A stretch of 64,000 nucleotides of DNA from Catonia carolina (taxonomy: Eukaryota > Arthropoda > Insecta > Hemiptera > Achilidae). Made by a program: the position numbers and the translations under genes. The notes beneath the pieces were generated by a model. The model saw only the letters and a list, made by a program, of their open reading frames with translations. It was not told the origin of the DNA and made no database searches. The stretch is taken from contig JAQMRL010000010.1 of assembly GCA_035578175.1 (NCBI GenBank), positions 34,852,784-34,916,783 of the forward strand. The letters run 5' to 3'. Of this stretch, positions 33,397 to 45,539 are shown in pieces. Numbering within the stretch: position 1 is the stretch's first letter; each line of letters opens with the position of its first letter.

Positions 33397-33750
33397 TCTA
33401 GAGGCTTTACTAAGTAAAACGAGGAGTTAGAAGGTTTACCTTACTTTTCTCACTAAGTGAAAAAGTATGTTTATCACCATACCGGGCCCTCTAAAAAGCA
33501 TCTACTTTCCATCATGCAAATGACACCTTCACTTCATTTACCACAGGGTCTGGCTGTATAATGAACTTCATTACATTACTCTCAGAGGAGATAACTCTGA
33601 CTAGTGTCTTTTACACCTCTACATCTTCTGTTCTTAAATGTTTCAGTCATATAATTGGTTTATAATGAAATAAGAAACAGAACTATTTTTTATACCCTGA
33701 ACTAGCAGATCGAGTGCAAATAATTCAGAACTCCACCTGTCTGTTATGGG
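33397..33750 (+). mobile_element. SINE family B, head truncated
   Basis: Reads from TCTAGAGGCTTTACTAAGTA through GGGTCTGGCTGTATAATGAA and GATAACTCTGACTAGTGTCT to CACCTGTCTGTTATGGGC. The GTTGTTGTTTAGG head is missing, as expected of a 5' truncation if the family is transcribed in this direction. Confidence 0.82.
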
Positions 33751-33769
33751 CAAACAAAATGCGTAAATA

Positions 33770-35784
33770 AAGGATTAGAAAATTTACAATTTACTTTCAT
33801 GGTTTTATTTTATAAGATTTCATAGGTTTTAATAATAAAAGGAAAGCTTGGAAAAATAAACTGTGACTTATTTTAAATTTAATGTATTACTTAGATTGAT
33901 AACAATAAGATAGTATCGCTCAGCCAACTGAAATTACAAGTATTGTTAAACAAAAGTTTTTAATGAATGTCCACCTTTTTAAAATTACTTCTTTTAGAGA
34001 AATTCTTTATAGACACGACGTTCTCCTGCGAATGGAAAACCTACTTAAATGGAAAATTATAACATTTTTCTTCTTCTTCATCATCCATCTTTTCTACTTT
34101 TCAGCATTGAGTCATCTTTAAAACTTCTTCCTACTGTTCATCATCAATATTCACTATCTCGATCACCTTTACAGTTAATTCCAATTTCCAAAAATTTTTC
34201 GTTTCCAGTACTTTCTGATTTTCCTACTCTGCCTTCTTTTTAGTTCTCTGGATAGTTTCAAACATGTCATGAGTTATCCCCTACGATGAAACTATCTACC
34301 TTTTTACAGCCACCTAAACCGACTCAATTTCAGGTTTTTTCCTAATTTCTTTCGTAGCAAAAGCGATTTTAATACTGCTAATAAATGGTCTTTATACATA
34401 TGTTAAAGTAATGTAGTATAACTGGTTGAGTAGAGATCCACAGTTATAAATTTAAATAAATAAAGTGAAAAAATGTGAAAATTTATTTAAAACATTTTGG
34501 GAAATAAATATTATTATTAAAAGGAAACCTAAATATTTAGTTTAGATGAAATTGTATAAAAATATTACTGGTGCTAATATTTACTGACTAGAGCGTTAAC
34601 AGACTAATGTAGTGGTGTACATCTGTGTCGTACCTATGAAATGTTTATTGATAAAAATTTTAAGAGGTTATTTTAGCTAAATTACATTTGTAATAATTTC
34701 AATAATATTTTTTAATTATTTTTATTATTTTTATTAAATGTTTTTGTTCATGAATCAGTCATTTCATAAAGCCCAAATCTTTAGTGCATTTTAGAACTAA
34801 CTGAATGTAAACACACCATCCCTACAAAAATCACATAAGTCTGTATTTTCTTAAGTAATATAACACTAAGAAAAGGCTTATCCTAAAGGATATAAAGTGT
34901 TTCCATCTAATTAAAAAATAAAAGTGGATGTTCTTTTAAGCTTAAGCTCTACCTTCTAGCGGAAGAGGCCATACAAAGATTCTATGCAAAAACTTTTTAA
35001 GGTGTATTACTACTGTTTATGACAACGAAGATGAACGTGAATAGCCCTGAAAATCAACAATTTCCTTTCTTAAGTTAAGAATTTCAATTTTTATTATTGC
35101 AGAAAGCTATTTTAAGTCATAATGTAAACCACTGAAGTAAATAAATAAATAAATACTATTGTACAGCAAAATTTTCTTCTGGTCTAACCACGTATTTTAC
35201 AGAAAACTACGTAATTTAACATTTTACTCCAATTTATTTCAGAAACACCTTAAGTAAAGATTTAAATTTTTTTTAAACCAGTGGCTTGTCTTAAAAAAGA
35301 CAAAGTACATTTTATATTAAACGGGACAGCCCTCTGTACAATTTATAAATTTTAATATATTTTTAATTGAAAAATAATATAGCCTATTATAAGTTTTTTA
35401 ATTTTTCCAAAAGTTAGTTTTTTGACTTACAGGCTTTCTGAAATGACCGATTCAATTATTAATATAATATTCATTAATGCTTTTTAAATAATTATCGTTT
35501 AAAATATTGTTTTGTGAAGAAGAAAAATTTTAAAAACGATTTTAAATCTAGAGCTCAAAGAGCGAAGTTTAATTATTTTATGTAAATGTCCAAAGGCCTA
35601 AAAATCAATGTTATAATTGTCAAACAACATATTAATTAACATATAATTATATTAATTAATATTTCATTAAACAAAGCTAAGTATTAATTTATTAATTGAT
35701 ATATTATTTTCTGTATGATTTTCTGATTAAAATATATTTACGTGTAACAGAATAACCACCTAAGGCAGAATGTTACACAATAAC

Positions 35785-35835
<51 letters not shown>

Positions 35836-37110
35836 TAATAATAATAATAATAGTAATAATAATAATAATAATATAAAAATAACAAGAAACAAACAACAAT
35901 ATCATATCACAAACACAAAAAACAAAATGACAAATAACAATCTTAATGGAACTTATTTTTAATAACAATTATTATTATAATTATTAACATTAACATTTTT
36001 CATTATTTTTATTATTTTTTTAATAACAAATAACAATCTTAATGGAAATAATTTTTGGCATCTTCTTTATTGGATCAGTGAAGATATGAAATAATTTATA
36101 GAAAATCGTATCATGGGTGTAATCTTGAAATCCAATTTTCTATAGGAAAGCTGCTAAAACACATAAGTTTATATTACAAAATATTTAAAATTACTTTCAC
36201 TTAGATAGAACGAAGGGAGGAAGTATCTAAAACAAAATTAAAATAATTATAAAGGTTTTTTTTAGTAAAAGAATATTAATAAGGGGATTAGTAAGTAATT
36301 ACAATGAATTAAGATCGGATATTAAGAGAAAGTAATACAAGATTAAAATATAAAAAAAACAAAAGTACTAAAATTTTAGACTACATTACTGTGTAATAAT
36401 CTACTCCTTTTAGTGTTTTCAAAGACCCACGGGGCATAACCAGGCAACGGAAAGAGAAAATGAAGCAAACCCTGTTGTTCACTTACTCTGAATCTCTCCT
36501 CCCTTACCACTCTTTTCTCTATCTACCACTTTCTCCGCTATTCAATAGCTTCGCTCACCCTGATAACCCATTTGTGTTGTGAACTCAAAACACCAGTCCT
36601 GCATTATCGGACTTTCAATTATCTCAGAAAAAAGTTTTTACGTTTTTTAAATACAGAATGATTCAGGGTTAATTCTCGTTTAAGTATGATAATGCTTTTA
36701 TTCTAATTCTTCGAACTTTCATTCTAGTTATAGGCTACTTAAGTCGGAAGAATAATGAAAAAAGTAAAAGAAAATTTTTATTTTCCATATTCATTTTTTA
36801 TTCACATCTCTCATTTTAATATTCATATCACATATTTAAAAAAGATGTTGCGCCATGCACGGTTAATTTCATTATTTATTGGTAACAATCTAAAAGATAC
36901 AGTATAATGGCTACTGATTTAAAATGAAGAATTTTTAAAAAGGCTACAAAATATAAAGTTTTGTATTGAAAATTCAGTGTGTTAAAATCTATTTAATTAA
37001 AGATAATATTTCATAAAATTTTTCCAATCACCTTGGATACAATATCAGTTTGACTTAGCACATTTCGGTCAATGTGCGGCATGATGTATTGTACTTTGTA
37101 AGGTAAAGGT
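33770..37110. other. Long AT-rich stretch without a recognisable gene
   Basis: About 3.3 kb with no recognised gene. It holds an (ATA)n/(AAT)n microsatellite at about 35788-35872, and on the minus strand at 34060-34340 a weak resemblance to a decayed LINE C-terminus (LKLSRELKRRQSRKIRKYWK), which I do not rely on. GC rises slightly at 36460-36610. Confidence 0.5.
35788..35872. repeat. (AAT)n microsatellite
   Basis: About 27 imperfect AAT units. Confidence 0.9.
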
Positions 37111-37111
37111 T

Positions 37112-38300
37112 AAAAATTCAAAAAATCTTGTGTGAAACACTCACACGACTTTCTTTTGATATAAATAATGAAACATATATAGACTAACCTGTTTAATTAT
37201 GAGTAAAAAATGTAAACTAAAAAATATAACCCTATTTTAATCACGAGTGAATGAGGTAAAAGAAAATCAACTTTTCTTGGAATTAAAAATACGTAAAATC
37301 ACTATTGACTAAGATCTGCAGAAAAAATTCTTAAAATTTTTAAGTCTCATTTTTATTTTCTACAACTTAAGTTATCTTTCACTTGTCAATGCAAATACTT
37401 AACAATATAACCCATCATTAGTAATAAAACATTAGAAATAAACAAAAAAAATTTACCTCAATAAACATAACCTAATTTTAATCATGAGTGAAAGACGCAA
37501 AATGAAAATCAACCACAGCTTGGCTTAAAAATACGGAAAATCACGCTAAACTAGGCTCTGTAGAGAAAAATGCTCTAAATAAAAGTTGTAGATCTTTTAA
37601 TTTCCTATAAATTTGATTATACACTTTTGTCGTAAATGCTACGGTCGAAACCTTAAAAAATCAATTTTTTTACACATTTTCGTGAAAAAAAAACAGAAAA
37701 TCGCTAAATACCTCTAAACTAAGCGTTATACAAAGAAACGTTTGAAATAAAAGTTTTAGGATTTTGAATACTCTACAACTTTTATTACACATTTTTGCGC
37801 TAAAATGTATATATAAGCCGCAATCTAAAAAAAACATTTTTTTAACGAGAAAACAACCTCCCCGAGAATTTCAGCAGACATGGCGCCAACCCTATCTTGT
37901 AGAACTTAAAAATGTAGTAAATGAGGCGATTTTAAAAAATATCGTAGGAGCCGTTTTTGAGAAAATTGCAAAAAATTGAAAAATTACACGAATAAACTAC
38001 TACTTCCGGTTGACCGATTTTGATGAAAACGTTCGTGTCGGGTCCTCTAACCAATCTAACTTAAGCTTCAAGTTTCAAGTTCGTACGTTGTTCCGTTCTT
38101 GACATATTCTGTTAACACACACACACACGCACGCACGCACACACGCACACGCACACAGACCAATCTCTATAAGCATGTTTTTGGGTTCTGGGGGTCTGAA
38201 AACGTGTAGATCTGGTGAAAACTCGATTTCGAAAAATCGACATGGAAATAATACTCCTTCCTATATATTCATATAGGCAGGAGAAAGTAAAAATGGATAG
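37112..38300 (+). repeat. Family C dispersed repeat, longest single-orientation copy
   Basis: It begins AAATCTTGTGTGAAACACTC and ends ATATATTCATATAGGCAGGA plus GAAAGTAAAA. Between, a partial internal duplication repeats the CACTTGTCAATGCAAATA / CATGAGTGAAAGACGC block (about 37385-37510). Later landmarks are ATGGCGCCAACCCTATCTTG, CTACTACTTCCGGTTGACCG, a (CA)n run at 38117-38157 and GGGGGTCTGAAAACGTGTAG. No ORF. Confidence 0.87.
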
Positions 38301-38309
38301 CCAAAACAG

Positions 38310-40067
38310 GTAGAGAAAAAAAGCAAATATGGTCAGCAATAATCAAATGTAGACGATTGAATGCAGACTCATGTAGGTAGCTAAAGAGACAGGAGAAAAA
38401 TAAAATAGTAGTATATTTATTGTTAATTTTTTTAATGTAATTAATTTAATTATTTGTTGTATTTAATTATCTTTATTTTATTAAAAAAAGTGGAAGTTTA
38501 ATAATTATTAAAATGTAATGTATCATAATTGTATTCCATATCAACATCAACATAGTCAACATCATCTTCTTCCTCTACGCATTCTACTATCACCGCTATT
38601 AATTTTGTTACCGTTTTTATTACTGTTATTCATGTTTTATCTAGTTAATGTTTTCAAAAATTATAAATAACTTTGTTTTAAAATAAAATTTGTTTTAATT
38701 ATAAAATAAATTTGTTTTTCTTTTCGAAGCAATACCATTGGGTATTGTCTTCGTCATGTGAACACTTTTCTGTAATTTACTTATATTTTTTGTTTTTAAA
38801 CTGATTGTAAACAAGCTCAGATGTAAGAAAAAAAAGTTTGTTACCAGTTTATGTTTGATTTTTTCGCCAAAACATAGATAAAAAAAAATAATATTCATCT
38901 AATATTTTTATTATCATTATTATTATTATATTTTTTTATTATTATTATTATTATTATCATTTTTTTAATATTCGTTTGTTGTGGATGTATGGAGACATCC
39001 ACATCAGACGAATTAGGTAGTTGTAGCAATTAAGTTTTTGTTTAATAAGTAAATTTGATATAGGGCCTACGGTGGAATAGAGAGTATACGCTTTGACAAA
39101 AATTTTTATTAAATTCAATAAATATAATAATACAGATTACTGTTATTATTTCAGAATATTTGCTGTTTGAACAGTAGACAAAAATCTATTATTCTATAAA
39201 CATTACTTTATTTTGTCTCAGCTGCCTTTAAAAATAAAATATTAATCTAGGAATATCATTCACAATTGTTTTGCAATATATCAGTTGAAATTGGACCTAA
39301 CTTATTTTCTATAGACCATACACCCCCTTTTTGTATGAAAGTGACATTGATAAATCGTTTTTGTAACAGCCGGATGTGAAAAGATCTCTTAACAAATTAT
39401 AGATTTGTTGCACAGTTGAATAAAGCTTGCGTTAAAAATAAAAATTTTCCCTACATTTTTAAAAAACTATATAATCGCATCATAAATGTTTATAGTTTTT
39501 TGTTTTAGCTTCTGCGACATCAGAAATAATATTAATCTGTACGTTCTTTTAAAGAAAGAATTCATATAATTTTAAATTACTATAAATTTTTACGAAGTTT
39601 TAGTTTATTAGTTTATTTTAGAAGCTTTATATAAATGTAACGAAGCAACATTGTAAAAACTATATTACAAAAATATATCGATAAGTTTATGTCAAATAAT
39701 TATTTCTTTTTATTCTTTTCACTAATTAATCTCAACTTATAATTATAAGTAAATAAGTATTTTCAAATTGATCTATGAAAATATTGCTGTTTTTTATTAA
39801 TAGATCCCTGTGATCCATGCTTATCTTTAGTAAAGCTGCTTTCGCCACTCTTATCCGTGTTCCTTTTTCTGGTGTTTGATCTTCATTTTCATTTATCTAT
39901 TCTATTTTATCTTCTATTTTCATTTTATTATTATTATTTTTTTTATTTATCTTCTATTTTCATTTATCTATTTAGTTCCCAAATATCTGTAAGTTACTTC
40001 ATTTTTCTTTCGATGCAAATTTTGTTTACTGGTAACTTCACTACATCATTCTTCGTTTATGATAGGC
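38310..40067. other. AT-rich stretch without a recognisable gene
   Basis: ATT microsatellites at about 38905-38957; pyrimidine-rich DNA at 39870-40020. No gene recognised. Confidence 0.5.
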
Positions 40068-40076
40068 TACGACCAT

Positions 40077-40482
40077 TACGCCATAACAGGCAGGTGGAGT
40101 ATTAAATTATTTGCACTCGATCTGCTAGTTCAAGGGCTACAATAAATAGTTCTGTTTCTTATCACGTGGTCAGCCAATCAATCATATATGACTGAACTAT
40201 TTAAGAACAGAAGTGGTAGAGGTATAGAAGACACTAGGTAGAGTTATCTCGTCCGTAAGTAATGAATTTCATTATCCAGCCAGACCCTGTAGTGAATGAA
40301 ATGAAGGTGTCATTTGCAAGGTGCAAAGTAGATGCTTTTCGGAGGGCCTGGCATGCTGATAAGCATAAGCTACTTCTTTACTCAGTGAGAAAGGCATTGG
40401 TAAACCACCTCACTCCTAGTTTTACTTGGTAAAATCTCTGAAAGGTTCAAACCAGCCTTTCAGCTGTTGACCTGAACAACAA
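40077..40482 (-). mobile_element. SINE family B, full-length
   Basis: Carries CCATAACAGGCAGGTGGAGT through CAGCCTTTCAGCTGTTGACC and AACAACAA. TACGACCAT (40068-40076) and TACGACTAT (40483-40491) flank it with one mismatch. Confidence 0.85.
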
Positions 40483-40494
40483 TACGACTATAGA

Positions 40495-40843
40495 AAAGCT
40501 ATATTCGATAAAATTTTAAAGAAGTGTCTCTGATAACGTGTTTCATAAAAAAATGGTGTATTGCACCAGAAATAAATTTGTGCACATTTTATTGGATATT
40601 AAAATCCCTATCAAACAGCACATCACATTTTATGGGTCTGAAAACGTTAGACCGACTACAGGGTATGTGGTCATACAATACGATTTTGGAATAAATAGGT
40701 AACATTCTATTAAAAGCTAATACCACTGACTTCTGCTTTGAAATTTCCATTCTAAATTCTTCACCAATCAGTTGTAGCTGGTACATAACTAGCCGATTTT
40801 CAATATCTTGAATAATTTCTATCTTCTGTGTACCATAATGCAT
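40495..40843 (-). pseudogene. LINE reverse transcriptase palm/thumb fragment
   Basis: The minus strand reads IQDIENRLVMYQLQLIGEEF, RMEISKQKSVVLAFNRMLPI and YSKIVLYDHI, then VLFDRDFNIQ; after a frame break KFISGAIHHFFMKHVIRDTS and LKFYRI. This is the region just after the F-A-D-D motif in RTE/CR1-like LINEs (E-F-x-M-x-I-S-x-x-K-x-x-x-x-A-F). The catalytic DD itself is not included. Confidence 0.78.
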
Positions 40844-40924
40844 TTAAATATAAACCATGACAAAGATGTATGCCAACATTAGCTCTCCTTCTCCAGAACG
40901 TTACCACTTCATTAATTTTCTTCT

Positions 40925-41340
40925 TATAGTGCCGACTCGATTACTAAAGATTAGCCACAACATTCCCATATCGCTCTCTTTTATGAGCCACCTTCAAAAG
41001 AGTGTGTGCACTCAAGTTTGTCCAGTCTCTAATGTTCTTCATTCATATACACTTCCTTCGCCCTCGAGAATCAGTCTGTGAAACGCATACTTCTCACCTC
41101 TGTATAAATGACCATGGTCTTTCTTCTTTTGATTATGTCCATAAACTCACTGTCCACGCCCATACGTCTCAAAAATCAACGTTATTCCACGAAATCCGGA
41201 GAATTTTCCTATACCTACATCTTTTTACCTACATTTCGAAAGCTTCTAAACAACTGCATACTCAAAGTCCATACTTCCACACCATATAGCAGGACAGAAT
41301 AGACGTATATCAAACCTACCATAAACAAACTTTTTTACAA
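40925..41340 (-). pseudogene. LINE 3' end
   Basis: VYSVLLYGVEVWTLSMQLFR (about 41255-41315), then scattered YGH and EKYAFHRLILEGEGSVYE blocks, ending with GGCACTATAAGAAGAAAATT just below 40935. The terminal ACTATAAGAAGAA matches the 6769-8138 and 2732-3367 elements. Many frame breaks. Confidence 0.75.
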
Positions 41341-41349
41341 ACCTCAACA

Positions 41350-42765
41350 AACTTCATTAATAAGACTTTAAAAATAAAGTTGATGAGATTGTTCATTACT
41401 GTCTCATCTCCTTGTTCAGTAATTTCCTCACTTCAATAACAACTTCAGCTTCTTTGTAATTGTAAATACTCATCACAGTGGCTACAAAATACTTTGGATA
41501 TCCGTAGCGAAATAAAATTTTCTATGAAATATTATAAGGATCCACAAACAGAGTTAAATTTTTGCTGTTTCTAATATTTCTTTGTAAGGACATATAATAT
41601 TCTAAAAACTTAAAAAGTTTGACTTGTTCTAGGATCTGGCTATATGTTACTTGGTCAAATCTTAGAGCAGGTTCAACTTTGAACTTGGAGTTTTCAAAAT
41701 ATTTTTAATTTTAATAATTTTTGTTTTAGTTTTAACTTAACTGGGAAGAAGAATGAATAGATTATTTTTCTTATTGTTGGCAGTAAACTTTTGAAATTTA
41801 AATATTTTATATTTTCTCGTTATTTCAAACATTTCCGTTATAGATTCCAACTTACTAGGAAGAGTAATGAAGACATTTTTGTCTTAGTTCTCGGTAACAA
41901 TACTTATCTTAATTTTGGTGTAACTAATAAGGCAACATGAATATACAATAAACACGGGGTGTAATATATATCACATTAATTGTACTAAATGAGACGAAGA
42001 CCAATTGGGATGAACGACCTACTCCTCTACTTTATGTAGCCTGTGTGCATATAACACACAAACAACCCAACCACTAACACTGTACACAGTGTTATGCTAA
42101 TGTAGTTTGAACCCCGAGAAGCAATAGTAATTAAGACATGTGCAAATTATGGGATAGAAGATGGCACACACTAATAAACATTCAACTAAATATATATTCA
42201 CACAAATACCTAGCAGGCCTAATACACTAGATAGGACTACCACATTTACACATCCTACTAATTTAAGGCCACTGGCCATCACAAATCTTCCTAGAAGTTC
42301 GGAAATCCGGTCTTAAATCCACTGTTTTGAATATTACATCATAATAACACTACTTTCCATATTCATTTAACCATAAAATACGCATTCTTAAGGGCATCTT
42401 TACAACTATATCTGTATAATTTTCTTTAATAAATTATTCAAATTACAATAAACTAATTAGGTTAATAAAGAATAGACTGCTTAAGATCTGAAGATTATAA
42501 TTTTAGGTTATGATACTTAATCATGAAATATGAACTTTTATTCTAGGTACAATATTAATTATTACGGTATATTCTTTGTAACTGATATTCTAAATAAAGG
42601 AAACGGTAAAACATAATAACTTTCTTACTAAGTTCCTTCTTACGGTTTTACCGCTGTAAAATTACAATTGTACAAACAATGGAAGTTATGGTAATTCCTA
42701 ATTACTATAACTCCAATTACTCAGTAAACAACTTATTAAATAATGTCTGGAAAAACCCCCATTGT
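41350..42765. other. Stretch without a recognisable gene
   Basis: AT-rich; an open frame at 42097-42282 (-) is hydrophobic but has no family resemblance that I recognise. Confidence 0.4.
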
Positions 42766-42767
42766 TA

Positions 42768-43392
42768 GAATAAGTTACATTAGGATAGTAGTTAGACAAT
42801 AGGTTGTAAATATAGCCAACGGTCAACCATTTGATATTCATTAGGCCGGTGTATTTCTCCCTCTGTGTTTTTGGAGTGTGTTATTTTCCCTTTCTTCCAC
42901 CTACCAACTTTCAGCGAGTCACTGAGGTAGTTCTCCTTCCCGTTGGCCCTCCAGGTTGGTTGAACGGTTGGTGGGAGAGGAAGGCTTGTCAACCAGAGGT
43001 TTCCTGTTTCAGCCCAGGAAATTTACAATGAGTTCCCTTGGGACTTAAGAGTTGAACAGAGGAGTTTGTTAAGAAGGAGCAGTTATTGGAGAACGAGGAG
43101 TGACAGAAAACGAGGAGTGACCAGGAGAACGAGGAGAAGAAGCAAAACAAGGGAAAAATATTTTACGTAATTCATTTCGTATTTATTAAGGGTTTGTTTA
43201 GTTTTTTGTTTTTGTATTAAATTCGTAGCAGAGTAAAGGTTGGCTATATTTTTAAATAGGCTAAGGATTATTTTGTTAGTAGTTAGTTAATTTAGTTAGT
43301 AGTAGTTTCATTAAATACTTAGTTTAAAGCAAGGAGATAGAGTTTTATTTATTTATTTTTCTCAATCTCTGCTGATAGAGCTGGCGCCCAAC
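42768..43392 (+). mobile_element. Possible decayed LTR with tRNA-Lys primer-binding site
   Basis: TGGCGCCCAAC at 43382-43392 complements the 3' end (with CCA) of a fly-like tRNA-Lys and is a classic retrotransposon primer-binding site. Sequence upstream would then be a 5' LTR; it contains a less AT-rich section (42840-43030). No clear TG start, CA end, second LTR or gag/pol follows, so the LTR boundaries are guesswork. Confidence 0.35.
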
Positions 43393-43624
43393 TTTTTTAA
43401 ATATTTTATAGTTCATTTCATTAAGTATTTCCTCACTGGTCGAAGTTGATGGTGGTACTCTCTTCAATTTTTTGTACATTTTGTCCTTATTTAGAAATTT
43501 ATTTTTCCGATACGAAATGTAGCCACTTATTTTTGACAGAAATAAACCTACTGAATATTTTATTTGAGTTTCTTCAGGTACTATTAAGTGATTTTATATA
43601 CATTTCTTTTTTTGTTTTTTTTTT

Positions 43625-43760
43625 CTATAAATAAAATTATCAAAAATCAACAGAAACAGTCAAAGAATGAGTAAGAACACCAATTGAGAAGTACTTTCAG
43701 AACTTTACCACATTACCTATTACAAGAATTGCATTTTCTGTAATAGTAGTAGATTTTTTA
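43625..43760. repeat. Half copy of the nested foldback family
   Basis: AACAGTCAAAGAATGAGTAA and the following AAGAACACC...GAGAAGTACTTTC match the outer arm of 29255-29948. The rest of the element is absent. Confidence 0.7.
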
Positions 43761-43786
43761 GCTTTTACGACCTCATAGGATCACTT

Positions 43787-43886
43787 TTCTGCCCATAGCA
43801 GACAGGTGGAGTATGAAATTATTTACACTCAATCTGTTCGTTTCAGGGCTGTGTTGTTTAGGCTATCAGCCTTTCGACTGATGACC
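43787..43886. mobile_element. Rearranged SINE B fragment
   Basis: The 60 bases CTGCCCATAGCAGACAGGTG onward are one end of the family; they join abruptly to TGTTGTTTAGGCTATCAGCC and CTTTCGACTGATGACC, the opposite end, which here folds on itself. About 300 bases between the two ends are missing. Confidence 0.65.
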
Positions 43887-43944
43887 GATTTCTTTAGTCC
43901 AGTTTCTGGGCCGGTCCATTCTGTAATCGGTTCTTCTTATTCCC

Positions 43945-44800
43945 GAAGCGTGTAAATTGTTTTATTCTTGCTTCTTTCCTTTTCCCTCACATCTTTTTGA
44001 GGCGTTCCAAACTTTGGCGCCGGTTCTCGTCCGAATACAGTTGGATTCCTTCCTAGTTTTAGGCTCAAATGTTATCGTGTTAGTTTTAATTAGCTCGTCG
44101 TATTTTCCAGATTTTGTAATCAGATCCTCCTTTAAAATTCTCAACTCCTTCATGTCATGTTGGACTTCTTTTATCAATTTCGGTTTTTTTGTTCTTTTCT
44201 AATAAAAGTTGAGTATTTGGTTAGCAAGTCTGGTATTTTCTGCTCTAAGTAAGTGCCCCAGGAATGAAATTGTTTTTTTCTTGAAAAAATTTGTTACCGG
44301 GGTTATTGTCTTATATATTTCTTCATTTGAGATTATCCTCCACTGTCCTACTATGTTTTTCTTGTTTATGCTTTTTCTGTTGATCCTCCTTTCTATCTTT
44401 TTGACCCTTTCTACTTCTCCAATTTTATATGGTTCGAAGAGAGTCTTACTGGCGTATTGTAGGCCTACTTCTGGGAGAATTACCTTTTGATAGTGTCTGA
44501 TTATAGTTTTTATCGACAGGCATTTTTTGTTGTATATGTTTTGGGTAGTTATTAATGATTTTTTTTAATTTATCGGTTTTTACCTGCCAGGTTATTTTCT
44601 CATTGATGTTATATATTATGGTATCTCTTAGATATTTAAATTTTCCCAATAGCCCACCTTGTTTCTGTTTATGTTCACATGAATCCCTGGCCATAATCTT
44701 AGGTTTTCGGATGCTATTTTCAAACATATTTTTGCAGCAAGTTGTTCTAGCGTTTGTATTTGGGTCCAAGCTTCTTTTATTTTGACAGAGTAAGCGGCAT
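43945..44800 (-). pseudogene. LINE C-terminal region, decayed
   Basis: The minus strand shows KQGGLLGKFKYLRDTIIYNI, then WQVKTDKLKKIINNYPKHI, and across frameshifts NIYNKK, YASETLFEP-like, VGQWRIISNEEIYKT-like and FLGHLL-like segments, ending with GVENFKGGSDYKIWKI and MKELRILKEDLITKSGKYDE. The order (FKYLG, IxxKIRxxY, YASETL, EWRIxxNEEIY, FxGHxxR) is the post-palm part of the same LINE group as 21430-21960 and 59775-60418. At least five frame breaks. Confidence 0.75.
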
Positions 44801-44809
44801 ATCTGCTGT

Positions 44810-45535
44810 AATTCTTGGGGCGCTAAGCTCTCGTGGTTAAAAGTTTTTTTTTTAAGATTACGCCATAAAATGCGTTTTAGAGCAAAAGCGTAAATTATTT
44901 AAGTTATAGAAAATGATAAACCTATCATTTCTAATTCAACCACTTTTCCTAAAAAAACTAATTTTACCGTCAATTAGTAATTTTCCGTATTTTAAATCTA
45001 ACAGAGGTTGATTTTCATTTAGCCTAGGTTATTTTATTATTTTTATTTTAAAAATATAATTTAAATAATCCGCCTCCAGATATCCGGACGCGAAGCTGTG
45101 GTGTGTCGCGGATCGATCGAATTCCGAAATTAGGAGGAGAATCAGCGTTCAAGGAATACGTATCATGGATACCATATCCCGGAAGTAGTTAAAATGGTTT
45201 GGTCATTTGCGGAGGATGGAGGATGGTAGATGGCCAAAGAGGGTATGGGAGTGGACGCCAGCCGGTAGAAGAAGGAGGGGTAGACCGGGAGTGACATGGT
45301 TGGATGGGGTGCAGGAGGCTATGTCTCTGCGGTGGCTCTCCGATGGGGACTGACGAGACAGAGAGTACTTAGGAAGCGAGATACAGCCGGGGCTGTAAAT
45401 CCTCGCATGAATATAATATAAATTAAATAATCATTAAATTTTGTATTAATGATAGTACATATCTTATATGTTTCATTATTTACACTGGCAAGAAAATGTC
45501 GTGAGAGTGTTTCACACCAAATTTTTGTAGAGTGT
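44810..45535 (-). repeat. Family C repeat, minus orientation, split by a LINE end
   Basis: The right end GAGAGTGTTTCACACCAAAT (about 45509-45530) is the complement of the family's left terminus. The part at 44810-45050 holds CTGTAATTCTTGGGGCGCTA and GGTTGATTTTCATTTAGCCT. A LINE fragment (45060-45415) separates the two parts. Confidence 0.75.
45060..45415 (+). pseudogene. LINE C-terminal fragment
   Basis: From about 45192 the frame reads KWFGHLRRMEDGRWPKRVWE and WTPAGRRRRGRPGVTWLDGV, then QEAMSLRWLSDGD, a TGA, RDREYLGSEIQPGL. This is the W-x-GH-x-x-RM plus GRRRRGRP basic tail typical of LINE 3' ends. It is GC-richer than its surroundings and sits inside family C DNA. Confidence 0.85.
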
Positions 45536-45539
45536 AGTA

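Noticed and set aside
34060..34340. Minus-strand LINE C-terminus
   Set aside because: Only weak Lys/Arg-rich similarity and many stops; not distinguishable from chance.
35738..35968. Leu/Ile-rich minus-strand frame
   Set aside because: Arises from the AAT microsatellite.
42792..43031. Overlapping open frames on both strands
   Set aside because: Neither resembles a protein; the section is better viewed as possible LTR or SINE-like DNA.
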